A DNA stretch of 64,000 nt from the NCBI RefSeq assembly GCF_900182915.1, contig NZ_FXUG01000005.1:124001-188000 (forward strand), in the 5' to 3' direction. Shown here one piece after another: positions 56,134 to 64,000 of the stretch (position 1 is the stretch's first letter; every line of letters begins with the position of its first letter). The notes under the pieces are model-generated. The model was given only the letters and a program-made list of their open reading frames with translations, had not been told where the DNA came from and searched no databases. This DNA is from Neorhodopirellula lusitana (GTDB taxonomy: Bacteria > Planctomycetota > Planctomycetia > Pirellulales > Pirellulaceae). The translations under genes were made by a program, and so were the position numbers.

Positions 56134-57831
56134 TTACTCGTCGGTAACGCAACCTTCGCTGGCGCTCTTTACGCACTTGATGTACTTGTACAGCGTGCCA
56201 CGGGTCGCCTTCAACGGTGGAGCGGTCCAAGCCGCCAGACGCTTTGCCATTTCCGCTTCGTCAAAATCGACGTCCAGGGAATTGGTTTCGGCGTCGATCG
56301 TGATCGTGTCACCATCTTGAACCAATGCGATGGGGCCGCCGTCCTGAGCTTCCGGCGTGATGTGCCCGACGATGAATCCGTGACTACCGCCGCTGAAACG
56401 ACCATCGGTCAACAAAGCCACGTCAGAACCTAACCCTGCACCCATGATGGCACTGGTCGGGGTCAGCATTTCAGGCATTCCCGGTCCACCCTTGGGACCT
56501 TCGTAGCGGATGACGACAACGTCACCCTTTTTGATTTCGCTTCGTTCCAACGCCGCCAGCATGTCTTCTTCGCTGTTGTAAACGCGTGCCGGGCCGCTGA
56601 ACTGAAGCCCTTCTTTTCCCGTGATCTTGGCAACCGCACCGGTGGGCGAAAGCGAACCTTTCAAGATGCGGATGTGGCCCGACTTCTTAAGCGGCGCCTC
56701 GACCATCGACACGATCGTTTGGCCTTCCTTCAACCCTGGCAAGTCCGCCAGATTCTCAGCCAAGGTCTTTCCGGTCACGGTCATGTGGCCACCCTTGATG
56801 TAGCCCTTTTCCAATAGGTACTTCATCACCGCGGGCGTTCCGCCGATGCTGTGCAGATCTTCTTGAACGAACTTTCCGCTTGGTTTCAAGTCCGCGAGGT
56901 ACGGTGTGCGATCACTGACGGATTGGAAGTCGTCGATGGTTAGCGGCACATCAACGGCACGCGCCATGGCGATCAAGTGCAAGACAGCGTTCGTGCTCCC
57001 GCCCAACGCCATCAAGGTCACCATCGCATCTTCAAATGCCTCGCGTGTCATGATGTCGCGTGGCTTGATGTCTTTTTCAAGCAAGTTCAAGATCGCTGCA
57101 CCGGCGCGGTGGCACTCCTGTTTTTTCTCTTCATCGACAGCCGGGATGCTGGCGGAATACGGCAGCGACATGCCGAGGGCTTCGATTGCGGTCGCCATGG
57201 TGTTGGCGGTATACATGCCGCCGCACGCACCCGCACCTGGGCAACTCCGCTTTACGATTTCTTCTCGCTCGCCTTCGTCGATTTGCCCACTGATGTATTG
57301 GCCGTAGCACTGGAACGCGCTAACGATATCCAGTTTCTCGCCTTTGAACTTGCCTGGCTTGATTGTGCCGCCGTAGACCATCAGCGAAGGACGATTGAGT
57401 CGCCCCATCGCGATCAAACAACCAGGCATGTTCTTGTCACATCCCGGCAACGTGACCAACGCGTCGTACCACTGGGCACCCATGATGGTTTCGATGCTAT
57501 CGGCGATCAGGTCGCGGCTTTGCAAAGAGAAACTCATGCCGTCGGTGCCCATTGAAATCCCGTCCGAGACCCCGATGGTGTTGAAACGCATGCCGACCAT
57601 CCCAGCGTCGACAACGCCCTCACGCACGTCGGCGGCCAAGTCGAGCAAGTGCATGTTGCAGCTGTTGCCCTCGTACCACATGCTGCCGATGCCGACCTGT
57701 GGCTTGTTCATATCGTCACTGGACAAGCCGGTCGCGTACAACATCGCCTGAGACGCACCTTGGCTCTTCGGCTGGGTGATGTGTCGGCTGTATTTGTTCA
57801 GAACGTTTTGGTCAGAAGCGGGGGAAGTCAT
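56134..57831 (-). CDS. ilvD: Dihydroxy-acid dehydratase
   Basis: A 565-residue IlvD, the third step of valine, isoleucine and pantothenate synthesis (dihydroxy-acid to keto-acid). ATG 57831 is chosen because [20 protein letters not shown] aligns with known starts; the frame is open to 57945. The iron-sulfur cluster ligands are visible in [11 protein letters not shown] and [18 protein letters not shown], and the carbamylated/catalytic segments in [26 protein letters not shown]. It stands alone: the other ilv genes are not in the window. It is convergent with the antiporter gene (44 bp) and divergent from the DUF1080 gene across about 93 bp. Confidence 0.97.
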   Translation of the reverse strand: MTSPASDQNVLNKYSRHITQPKSQGASQAMLYATGLSSDDMNKPQVGIGSMWYEGNSCNMHLLDLAADVREGVVDAGMVGMRFNTIGVSDGISMGTDGMSFSLQSRDLIADSIETIMGAQWYDALVTLPGCDKNMPGCLIAMGRLNRPSLMVYGGTIKPGKFKGEKLDIVSAFQCYGQYISGQIDEGEREEIVKRSCPGAGACGGMYTANTMATAIEALGMSLPYSASIPAVDEEKKQECHRAGAAILNLLEKDIKPRDIMTREAFEDAMVTLMALGGSTNAVLHLIAMARAVDVPLTIDDFQSVSDRTPYLADLKPSGKFVQEDLHSIGGTPAVMKYLLEKGYIKGGHMTVTGKTLAENLADLPGLKEGQTIVSMVEAPLKKSGHIRILKGSLSPTGAVAKITGKEGLQFSGPARVYNSEEDMLAALERSEIKKGDVVVIRYEGPKGGPGMPEMLTPTSAIMGAGLGSDVALLTDGRFSGGSHGFIVGHITPEAQDGGPIALVQDGDTITIDAETNSLDVDFDEAEMAKRLAAWTAPPLKATRGTLYKYIKCVKSASEGCVTDE

Positions 57832-57924
57832 GGCGGCGAGGGCTAAATTGAGGGGAGGGGAAACGTCATCGGATTCGACAGAGTATGATCGGTAAGAGTC
57901 GATCAACAAAGCCGAGAGGGTAAA

Positions 57925-58746
57925 ATGCCGCACCTGTTTAGCCAAAATACTGCCGTGATTGCCTCTCTAATCCTCATTGGGAGCGCACCCGCAACCCACG
58001 CGGAAGCCCCACCTGCCACCCAATCCCAGGCGTCACAGAGCGTCTCGGAATCGATCGTCGCCGACTCGTCCGCGATTTCCAAAACATCGGACCACGACTT
58101 CGAACAACGCTGTCGTCCCCTGTTCGACGGCACGATCCTGTCACGCTGGGAAGGCGGCATGTATTGGTTCCACACCGACGGCAACGCCATCGTGGCCGGT
58201 CGCCTGGAAAAGCCAATCCCCCAGAACCAGTTCCTGTGCACGATGGAGACGTTCATCAATTTCGACCTCCGAATGGACGTGCGAATGCGGGGAACCGGCC
58301 GCAACGCCGGCGTGCAATTCCGATCTCGCCGCGCCCGATCATCCGACGATGGCATTCCCCGCAACGAGGTCATTGGCTACCAAGCCGACATGGGACAGGC
58401 CGGCAACGAGTCCATCTGGGGAGCCCTGTACGACGAATCTCGCCGCCGAAAGATGCTGGCGGTCCCTGAACCTCGCTTCACAGTGAAGTGGACACCCTCT
58501 TCGCCAGAGCATCCCGCCGAAACAGACCCTGCATCAGCATCGGATTCAACGCCGCAGTCCGAATGGGTGTCGCTACGAATTGTCTGCGTGGACGACCAGA
58601 TTGAGATTTTCATGAACGGCCGACGCACGGTCGCCTACCGGGAAACCGACCCAAGCATTCCAAGAGAAGGCGTCATCGGCCTGCAAATTCACAGCGGCCC
58701 ACCGTCCGAAGCCTGGTACCGGAACATCCGGATTTTGAGCCTCTAG
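57925..58746 (+). CDS. DUF1080 / 3-keto-disaccharide hydrolase-like secreted protein
   Basis: A 273-residue protein with signal peptide ([23 protein letters not shown]) and a 40-residue Ser/Ala/Gln-rich linker. The DUF1080 (3-keto-disaccharide hydrolase) concanavalin-like domain follows: [71 protein letters not shown] and [26 protein letters not shown]. The family is very common in planctomycetes. Some members hydrolyse 3-keto-glycosides, while many are uncharacterised and may only bind carbohydrate. It is divergent from ilvD and followed by the tRNA remnant that begins the right-hand island. Confidence 0.85.
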   Translation: MPHLFSQNTAVIASLILIGSAPATHAEAPPATQSQASQSVSESIVADSSAISKTSDHDFEQRCRPLFDGTILSRWEGGMYWFHTDGNAIVAGRLEKPIPQNQFLCTMETFINFDLRMDVRMRGTGRNAGVQFRSRRARSSDDGIPRNEVIGYQADMGQAGNESIWGALYDESRRRKMLAVPEPRFTVKWTPSSPEHPAETDPASASDSTPQSEWVSLRIVCVDDQIEIFMNGRRTVAYRETDPSIPREGVIGLQIHSGPPSEAWYRNIRILSL

Positions 58747-58884
58747 GCAGCAGAGATTGGGGTGCCCAGGAAATCAGCAACACAGCCAAAAACAAGCTGA
58801 TTCAAGAAGAGGTCATGATCTCAAGGAACCACGAACCATTGCCAAGCTCGAGACCTTTCCGGCCTCACACGTAAAAAGAAGAAG

Positions 58885-58918
58885 GGTGGAAGACGGGGCT
58901 CGAACCCGCGACCTTCGG
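58885..58918 (-). other. tRNA 3'-end remnant, probable attachment site
   Basis: On the minus strand the segment reads CCGAAGGTC, then GCGGG-TTCGAGC-CCCGT, a perfect T-arm, then CTTCCACC. A run of T follows (58873-58880 region), as after a tRNA gene. The acceptor partner (GTGGAAG) and a D-arm are absent within 80 bp, so only the 3' part is here. Integrases typically leave such 3' duplicates at one end of an island. Confidence 0.7.
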
Positions 58919-58984
58919 TACCACAAAATGAACCGTGACCCGGCCTTTCATTGCTAAAAAGCCCTGTTTGCTCTATTTGTCAGT

Positions 58985-59002
58985 GTACAACGGTCGTTGT
59001 AC
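58985..59002. repeat. Palindrome GTACAACG-GT-CGTTGTAC
   Basis: A perfect 8-bp inverted repeat with a 2-bp spacer. It lies about 70 bp right of the tRNA remnant and 90 bp before the first island gene, so it may be an operator or an integrase/excisionase site. Confidence 0.7.
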
Positions 59003-59040
59003 TTGTTGCAAGAACGGACTTACAATCGCAGTATATAGGG

Positions 59041-59060
59041 TTGTTCGGTATTGTTCGGTA
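59041..59060. repeat. Tandem 10-bp repeat TTGTTCGGTA x2
   Basis: Two exact head-to-tail copies directly upstream of the first island gene, at a position where a regulator or recombinase arm-site could lie. Confidence 0.75.
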
Positions 59061-59093
59061 ACCCCGCTCAAGTGAGGCCAGAGACATCTGACA

Positions 59094-59387
59094 ATGAATC
59101 TACAAATGGAGCTTCCGCTGTTTCTGATATCATGCTCCGATGGTCTGCCGCGTGGCGAAGGCGCCGAAGAGTTGCTTGCTTGCTTCCAAACACCTGAAGA
59201 AGCAGCGGAGTTCCTCGTTGACTCTGGCTACAGTGAACTAACGCCCGTCGAGGTTGTAAGTAAGCATGATTTCCGAGAAGCACTCAAGCGGGCACGCATC
59301 GAGCGTAACACGCGACTCATCGGATTCCCCAGGGCGGGAGAGCCTGAGTTTGTCATCTGGTCCATCAGTGACTATCTCGACGAGTGA
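59094..59387 (+). CDS. Hypothetical protein, island gene 1
   Basis: A 97-residue protein I do not recognise. It starts MNLQMELPLFLISCSDGLP and has a mixed alpha/beta look, with helices around GEGAEELLACFQTPEEAAEFLVD and DFREALKRARIE, and ends IWSISDYLDE. It has no signal peptide or TM segment, so it is probably cytoplasmic. Its stop overlaps the start of the next frame (GTG 59368) by 20 nt, and the third gene overlaps the second by 8 nt, which suggests one small co-translated operon. Coding character is moderate, supported by composition and overlap rather than homology. Confidence 0.5.
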   Translation: MNLQMELPLFLISCSDGLPRGEGAEELLACFQTPEEAAEFLVDSGYSELTPVEVVSKHDFREALKRARIERNTRLIGFPRAGEPEFVIWSISDYLDE

Positions 59388-59544
59388 TTTCGTCAGACTG
59401 TGGCGACACCCCGATCCCGCATTGTCCCAAAGTGAACGCGATGAAGTCGAGAAACTACGGTTCAGCGTTCTCGAGAGTTTCCCTGACCTTGATAAGCCGC
59501 TCGACTCAAGCGATCACCTGACGACGAAAAACCGCGATGAATGA
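59368..59544 (+). CDS. Small hypothetical protein, island gene 2
   Basis: A 58-residue frame starting at GTG 59368 inside the end of the previous gene. The sequence SDFVRLWRHPDPALSQSERDEVEKLRFSVLESFPDLD is plausible protein, helical and charged, and looks unlike a shadow frame. I recognise no domain. The overlap of the next start (ATG 59537) supports coupling. Confidence 0.45.
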   Translation: MTISTSDFVRLWRHPDPALSQSERDEVEKLRFSVLESFPDLDKPLDSSDHLTTKNRDE

Positions 59545-59788
59545 CAATTGGTACTACAGCACGGGACACGGCGACACTCACGGGCCGATGTCGGGCAGCG
59601 AGCTGGTGGATGCTGCAAGACAAGGAATACTCTCGGAAGCAGGCCTGATCTACCACGCTGACAAGACTGCTGGCGGGCTTGGGCTGAAACAGATCTCGGT
59701 CGTAGGCGAAAATGGTTCGCCACGACTTAAGGTCGATTATCACAAGAGTTCGATGGCCGTTGCATCAGTACATGTCTGTACGAATTAA
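59537..59788 (+). CDS. GYF_2-like small protein, island gene 3
   Basis: An 83-residue protein with WYYSTGHGDTHGPMSGSELVDAARQGILSEAGLIYH, which matches the start of GYF_2 domains (WYY-x-G...GP-x-S-x-x-EL...G-x-L). These small domains often sit at the N-terminus of membrane proteins or stand alone. No TM segment follows here and the C-terminus is short. Its start overlaps the previous gene by 8 nt. Role unknown; a protein-protein contact module is likely. Confidence 0.6.
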   Translation: MNDNWYYSTGHGDTHGPMSGSELVDAARQGILSEAGLIYHADKTAGGLGLKQISVVGENGSPRLKVDYHKSSMAVASVHVCTN

Positions 59789-59876
59789 TTGAGGCGTCAT
59801 CAGCGGTCCTGCAGTATTACCAACCTTTCAGGTCGAGATTCCTTGACTGACGTAGCACCAGTTCAGCAGCTGAAGG

Positions 59877-62066
59877 TCATACGGGATTCGACAGTCTGCT
59901 AACCGTGACGTAGCTCTGCTTTGGATGCTTGGGTTCCTCCGGGTGTGTGTATGCCAGTTTTTTCAAATAAAGCATTCTCCGAAGGTTTCGATTGCGAAGA
60001 TGTTCCGGGTTTCGAGAGAGCAGTAACCCAATCTCGTAGGAGGTCATTGGACGAACGCCACAGATCCCAAGGATAATGCCTTCCAGAACGTCCGGCGATG
60101 CCCGCTTTTTCAGTTCGTCGATCGCAGACAAAACGCCCTCGGGAAGCTCCTGACGCAATAAATAAAGCTCCTGACGTTGCTGGTCTGTCAGCTCAACCGA
60201 CACACCCACTGAGGACTTCAGATCGGCTCGTTTTTTCCTGCGTCCTACTGTTGGATCACCGTCTCCAAAGTAAGTGATCCCATTAATTCGCTCTCTGCAT
60301 AAATCGGCGTGTGGCAAAATCCTCTTTAAAATGTGCTTAGGATGTCGTGACAAAAGCAAACCGAGCTCATCCACTGTCATCGGTCGGGCGATGCAAGCCT
60401 CTCGCACGATCTTAGCCAAAACTTCACGGGCAGCCTTCTTCTTTAGCCCATCGATCGAATCAAGAACGTCCTGCGGTAGCTCCTTACGCAACGACGCCAG
60501 CTCCTGACGTTGTGACTGCGAAAGCACCGACGATATAGCCTCTGGCCTGAGTTGCCGTTTCACTGCAGGACCTGCTCCAAAATTTGGACCCTCGACATAG
60601 TGAACAGCCGCCCCACCCCCTTTGGTTTCAAGCAACCCCAGGTCTCGAAGTCTCCGCAGGTCTTTGCTGGCGGTATGAACGTCAGTGTGGTTTATTTGGC
60701 GATACGCCGCGTTGTCAATTTCCTTTGCTTCTCGAAGCATGATCAATGCTCTCGCTTCCATCGGCGACAATCCAAGCGATCGAAACTGTGAGAGCCACCG
60801 AATATCCTCATCCCCTAAGAAATGATGCGAAAGCAACCTAAGACGAAACTCGTCTTTGAGCCTATCCGTCTCAATTACTGGCACGGTAAGATTGGCACCT
60901 TTCATGATATTCCGCATAACCGGAATCCCAGTGCCTTTGTTTTCTGCAAGGCCGACATCATGAAGTGTGCTGGGAATAATATTGTTCCTAGACCGGGAGC
61001 CAGATTCCCCAAGCCGCTCGAAAGGAATTAACGAGTAACCTGGATTCTTGATCTCAACTCGGTTCGAATATTGTATCACCTGGACAGGCTGGTGAACCTG
61101 ATAATTTCGGTGCATCAGCGAATTGACGATCGCTTCCCGGATGACCCTTTTGGGAATAACAGGAAGATCTTGTCGATGCACTTCGTTTTGCGGAAGCGAG
61201 AAAGCGACCGGTATATCTTGAAGGACTTGATTGATGAGCTTTGGGATTATGATTAACAGTGGTCCGCGATACTCGATCGAACTGTAGCCCATTTCTGGAT
61301 CTGTCATCCATCCAGCCCCCTCAACGCGAATGTAGTCCACTCGAGTTAAAGGAAGCTTGCGCCGCAGTGAAGTAGACTTTCCGAACAGAAGAAGGCCTGC
61401 CACCGTGAGCCGGCAAAGGCTGCTTTCACCCTCGCTTGCTCCAAGAGCATATAGAAGCGAGTGATCGTTCATCTCTAGCAGTTCATTTGCCGAAGGATGC
61501 GACGATCTTGCTCGGCGATAAGATTCGAGTGCATTCAGATCGACATCCGAAAAAGAGGTGCCTTCCAGCGGTGTTTCGTCGAAAGAAGATCCTTGCTTGA
61601 GCTGAAACAAAACCGCCAGGTCGTCCTCCGTGCAGCGTTGATCAGTGGGACCGACACGTCGAAAAGATCCACTGTGCACACCACGATTCTTGATGAAGAC
61701 AGGTTTGTGATGATCGTCTGCTTCTGGGATAAAGGCAACGACAACATTCTTGCCGTCGACATTATGAACCGAGAGCTTCGGGCGAATTGACGCGCTGAAC
61801 ATATCTCGGCACTGCGACGCAATCTCAGATTGCACTTTATCGGGATCTGGAACACCAGCAATTTGATAGTGTATCGGTGGAGTTGAACTAGTTCTCTCAA
61901 CTCCTAACAACAAGTAGCCTCCACCCAGGTGAGGTTCATTTGAGAATGCTGAAATCGTTTCCGCGATACTCTTCCCGGTTTGGCTTGCGGTTTTCGCTTC
62001 CAATCGAGTGGATTCGTCTGATTCGACTAGCATGTTCCACAAGTCGTCGAAGGAATGTAAGGGCAT
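59877..62066 (-). CDS. AlbA_2/ATP-binding (HATPase_c_4) transcriptional regulator-like protein
   Basis: The start is ATG 62066 (729 residues), because AlbA_2 proteins begin near LWNMLVESDESTRLEAK; the frame is open to 62171. The AlbA_2 (Schlafen-like) domain spans about residues 1-150, then an HATPase_c_4-type region contains IREAIVNSLMHRNYQ and GLAENKGTGIPVMRNIMKGANL. A winged-helix-like part follows. Residues about 515-590 and 626-700 are two copies of one module: QRQELaSLRkELP..VL..ID.LKK, RPMT..E.GLLLSR. Such proteins are found as regulators and in some anti-phage and mobile-element contexts. It sits next to the tRNA remnant on the opposite strand to island genes 1-3. Confidence 0.8.
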   Translation of the reverse strand: MPLHSFDDLWNMLVESDESTRLEAKTASQTGKSIAETISAFSNEPHLGGGYLLLGVERTSSTPPIHYQIAGVPDPDKVQSEIASQCRDMFSASIRPKLSVHNVDGKNVVVAFIPEADDHHKPVFIKNRGVHSGSFRRVGPTDQRCTEDDLAVLFQLKQGSSFDETPLEGTSFSDVDLNALESYRRARSSHPSANELLEMNDHSLLYALGASEGESSLCRLTVAGLLLFGKSTSLRRKLPLTRVDYIRVEGAGWMTDPEMGYSSIEYRGPLLIIIPKLINQVLQDIPVAFSLPQNEVHRQDLPVIPKRVIREAIVNSLMHRNYQVHQPVQVIQYSNRVEIKNPGYSLIPFERLGESGSRSRNNIIPSTLHDVGLAENKGTGIPVMRNIMKGANLTVPVIETDRLKDEFRLRLLSHHFLGDEDIRWLSQFRSLGLSPMEARALIMLREAKEIDNAAYRQINHTDVHTASKDLRRLRDLGLLETKGGGAAVHYVEGPNFGAGPAVKRQLRPEAISSVLSQSQRQELASLRKELPQDVLDSIDGLKKKAAREVLAKIVREACIARPMTVDELGLLLSRHPKHILKRILPHADLCRERINGITYFGDGDPTVGRRKKRADLKSSVGVSVELTDQQRQELYLLRQELPEGVLSAIDELKKRASPDVLEGIILGICGVRPMTSYEIGLLLSRNPEHLRNRNLRRMLYLKKLAYTHPEEPKHPKQSYVTVSRLSNPV

Positions 62067-62211
62067 ATTCGTGAACCAAAAACGACAAGTAAGGACTGAT
62101 TTGTTGCTGAAATTTGTGACAGCTTCTGCCGTAAAAATCGATACGCTTGGTATACGACGAATGCTTTTCACCCGGCGGCTTCACAAAGAGAAACTAAAGC
62201 AATTCGAGGTC

Positions 62212-62262
62212 TTAGGCTAGTATCTTCGGAATCCGGTCGAGGAGCCACTGTTCTGATGTCAT
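62212..62262 (-). CDS. Possible 16-residue ORF
   Basis: ATG 62262 overlaps the stop of the previous mini-ORF by 4 nt and encodes MTSEQWLLDRIPKILA. It may be the last of a chain of coupled small frames, or the tail of a decayed gene. Confidence 0.2.
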   Translation of the reverse strand: MTSEQWLLDRIPKILA

Positions 62263-62363
62263 GCGATCTGCACATCCTCTGAATCGGCGAATGCTTGCAG
62301 TTCGGAGGCAAGCCCTAAGCGATCCGATTTTCCGTGATGCTCGATCTTGAATTGATAGCTCAT
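62259..62363 (-). CDS. Possible 34-residue small protein
   Basis: ATG 62363 overlaps the stop of the hypothetical gene 62360-62641 (ATGA). The 34 residues (MSYQFKIEHHGKSDRLGLAS...) look mildly protein-like. Together with the next 16-codon frame, also on an ATGA overlap, they could be translated as a chain. No homologue is known to me. Confidence 0.3.
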   Translation of the reverse strand: MSYQFKIEHHGKSDRLGLASELQAFADSEDVQIA

Positions 62364-62641
62364 TCAACTTTGCTCGGTTTGCCGTGCCATTTGATGACCA
62401 TTTGTCTTGTGACGTAACTCGGTCCATCGTGATGCCAAGGCAACTCACGCCACTCATCGCGATAGTGAATCTGCCAGTGATCACCATCGGTTCCAAGTTT
62501 ACCAGCTACACCGTTCGGAAGCGGGCCGTAACGGATTCGGTCAGGATCAATTCTGAGTCTCGCCGCGATCCTAAGCCGTACTTGTTCTTGGAACCAGTCT
62601 GGTGATTTTCCTGGCTCTCGTTTTCGGTTCTGTCGTCGCAT
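62360..62641 (-). CDS. Hypothetical protein, island
   Basis: A 93-residue basic protein starting at ATG 62641 (MRRQNRKREPGKSPDWF); the frame is open to 62791 but the added residues look non-coding. It contains EQVRLRIAARLRIDPDRIRYGPLPNG and a Trp/His-rich C-terminal half (GDHWQIHYRDEWRELPWHHDGP). The basic start suggests nucleic-acid contact, but no domain is recognised. Small ATGA-linked frames follow it. Confidence 0.5.
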   Translation of the reverse strand: MRRQNRKREPGKSPDWFQEQVRLRIAARLRIDPDRIRYGPLPNGVAGKLGTDGDHWQIHYRDEWRELPWHHDGPSYVTRQMVIKWHGKPSKVE

Positions 62642-62966
62642 TGGATTCCTTTCGATGAACGAAGGGAATTGATGAAAGTGACACGTCTGGTCAGCCGGCG
62701 ATCTAAGATCCCCGCGGATCTCGATCTCGCCCCAACAGCCTATCGCTTCACTTTCATTTCGGCGGCTTGTATGTGACGTCCAGGCTTCCACCCGATCCGG
62801 GTGCTAACGCGGCAACGGCTCCCATGGACGGCTTCCGCTTCCCCGTCATTAGGTGCAAGATAAACACAGAACGTCCGTCATCGGTGGGTCGGAACGCTTG
62901 TTGCTCTTATTGGAAACGGCCACAAGCCCGAACCCGGTGCATGCAATCGTTAACGCAACTACACAA
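62642..62966. other. Spacer in the island
   Basis: A 325-bp stretch between two minus-strand hypothetical genes. A plus-strand frame at 62767-63000 is open but has no coding character. Nothing was recognised. Confidence 0.35.
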
Positions 62967-63473
62967 TCATAAAGTGTTTTTGCTAGCGATGATCTCGTGA
63001 AATGACGAACCAGTCGTCGGCTTGATTCTCCCTCGTTTATTCCACTCGGGTTGGTGCTCCATTATGATGCGTTGTTCAAGTGCCATATTGATGTTCCAAC
63101 GTTCGCCGTCAGGAGCGGCCAAAGTGGGATCAACACAGAGCCAGATGGAAATCTCTGGTGCATCTTCTGCTTTTAGTATGCGTTGCATACGGAAATCGTT
63201 CTCGCTGTGCCAAACGTACGACAGACCATTTCTTCGTAGGAGCCACCGTTCTTGGAAAGTTCCGGAATACTCGCCAGCGTATTTGAGAATGTCGTTCACG
63301 AAGATCAAATAGGTCGATTGGCTAGCGTTTTCGAAGCCAGGGGTCGCGAAGTCAAGAACGACATCCCAGTCACGCAATAGTTCACCGCAGTACTTGACGT
63401 CTGTTTTGACGTCGGAGATTGCCGCAACGGCAATCTTTGCGAACTCGAATCCAAAATAGTTCTTGTTAGGCAT
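62967..63473 (-). CDS. Hypothetical protein with possible GIY-YIG-like N-terminus
   Basis: A 168-residue protein. Its middle reads STYLIFVNDILKYAGEYSGTFQERWL, in which Y-x-I...KYAG...TF-x-x-RW resembles the GIY-YIG nuclease signature (first GIY-type strand, YVG-type strand, Arg of the helix). A second stretch FRMQRILKAEDAPEISIWLCVDP may form the rest of a small alpha/beta fold. The catalytic Glu that should follow is not obvious, so I offer this only as a possibility. The ending SSFHEIIASKNTL has no known pattern. It is a single gene between spacers of about 320 bp. Confidence 0.55.
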   Translation of the reverse strand: MPNKNYFGFEFAKIAVAAISDVKTDVKYCGELLRDWDVVLDFATPGFENASQSTYLIFVNDILKYAGEYSGTFQERWLLRRNGLSYVWHSENDFRMQRILKAEDAPEISIWLCVDPTLAAPDGERWNINMALEQRIIMEHQPEWNKRGRIKPTTGSSFHEIIASKNTL

Positions 63474-63791
63474 ACAATTTCAGGTTTGATATCAGGAGGG
63501 ATACAAAAGAGCGTCCGAAGCAATACCACGCCCCAACGACGCGAAAACGATTCCTTTGACGCCCACTGATGGAGCGATAGATCACAACTTGCGATTTTAT
63601 CACTCGGAAGCGTAGACTTGCGAGCGATTTTGGTCCTGGGATGTGAACCAATAGTCTCTTCACTATGCGTGCTATTTCGGTGCGGTCCATGCACAGAAGT
63701 CGCTTGCTAGCATCCAACCGATGCTTTGCCTGGCGGGCCACGCAACAACAGATTGAGCTCCTAGACTGCTCAGGTCGGCCCCATCGCCCCT
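63474..63791. other. Spacer, nothing recognised
   Basis: A 318-bp stretch between two minus-strand genes. Open frames here lack coding character. The promoter of the gene ending at 62967 should lie at its left end. Confidence 0.35.
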
Positions 63792-64000
63792 TCAATGATC
63801 GACCCCACCTGCTCCACCCGCCCAGCAAGCGAACGCCACTACCAACGCCCCTGTTCCTTCGATCAGTGATCCGGAAAGAAGTGTCGCACCTCCGATGGTC
63901 ACGAAAATGATCGCCGCGATCGTAAAAACGGTTGGTCGACGGCCGGGGATCTCTGGAGGATCTCTTTCGTCGATCTCGGTCGTAGGCTTATAGGGATTCG
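63792..64000 (-). CDS. Small membrane protein (partial, N-terminus off the window)
   Basis: About 69 codons of a minus-strand frame run off the right edge and end at TGA 63792-63794. The visible part reads NPYKPTTEIDERDPPE, then two hydrophobic segments FTIAAIIFVTIGGATLLSGS and a GALVVAFACWAGG segment, and ends in GGVDH. NPY.P near the start is common at the N-terminus of short planctomycete membrane proteins, so the true start is probably just outside. Function unknown. Confidence 0.5.
   Translation of the reverse strand, partial: NPYKPTTEIDERDPPEIPGRRPTVFTIAAIIFVTIGGATLLSGSLIEGTGALVVAFACWAGGAGGVDH

Larger units (their letters stand above)
58747..59093. other. Junction region between chromosome and island
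   Basis: It holds the tRNA 3'-end remnant (58885-58918), a palindrome (58985-59002) and a tandem repeat (59041-59060). No gene was recognised. The plus-strand reading of the remnant gives the VEDGARTRDLR peptide often annotated by mistake across tRNA genes. Confidence 0.6.

Noticed and set aside
58757-58957. Plus-strand ORF with the VEDGARTRDLR peptide
   Set aside because: This peptide is the well-known false translation across a tRNA 3' end on the opposite strand.
63466-63828. Minus-strand open frame of 120 codons overlapping two other genes
   Set aside because: Rich in Arg, Ser and Cys without any pattern, and it overlaps the clearly better membrane-protein frame ending at 63792.

Overview
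The window looks like a chromosome segment of a marine planctomycete of the Pirellulaceae, close to Rhodopirellula. The signs are three DUF1559 pseudopilin-like proteins, a TIGR03009 protein, several secreted sulfatases, fucosidase-type glycoside hydrolases, a likely futalosine hydrolase (menaquinone by the futalosine route) and long, loosely packed spacers. This placement is inferred from gene families, not from a marker gene.

Layout. 1-9.3 kb is mostly housekeeping: a POT-family transporter cut by the left edge, a TIGR03009 protein, a large secreted hypothetical, a nucleoside-monophosphate-kinase-like protein followed 2 bp later by a futalosine-hydrolase-like gene, and gatB. 9.3-13.6 kb holds a GH95 fucosidase-like gene convergent with a sulfatase. 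14-25 kb holds two DUF1559 genes, each followed by a tiny lipoprotein gene, an RND efflux pump with its adaptor, and a VOC protein.

25.7-38.9 kb is the most interesting part. A likely operon on the minus strand (37556 down to 29857) encodes an M74 murein endopeptidase, a DUF1611/DgcN-like protein, a DgcA-like enolase-superfamily epimerase, a C26 gamma-glutamyl hydrolase, an NhaC-type antiporter and a gamma-glutamyltransferase. Three of its junctions are 4-nt overlaps or a 13-nt gap. Together these could release, take up and convert D-glutamate or gamma-glutamyl peptides from peptidoglycan or poly-gamma-glutamate. A XylR/AraC-type regulator is divergent from the operon. Beyond the operon lie a sigma-54 activator whose receiver domain has Thr at the phosphorylation site, with a good sigma-54 promoter in front of it, and an Ntn-hydrolase fused to a BPL_N-type amidotransferase domain.

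39.3-51.2 kb is a fucan/sulfated-glycan locus: two sulfatases and a DUF2961 (GH172) gene in one tight plus-strand operon, convergent with GH29, GH95 and GH3 genes. Its left border carries two gene remnants side by side: the C-terminus of an ISAs1-type transposase and the C-terminus of a second DUF2961 protein. 51.7-58.7 kb returns to ordinary genes: a PI-PLC-like protein, DUF1559, an antiporter-EIIA fusion, ilvD and a DUF1080 protein.

58.9-64 kb looks like the start of an integrated island. It begins at the 3' end of a tRNA with no 5' half and continues with small unknown genes, an AlbA_2/ATP-binding regulator with a duplicated C-terminal module and a possible GIY-YIG-like protein. The far end of the island is outside the window.
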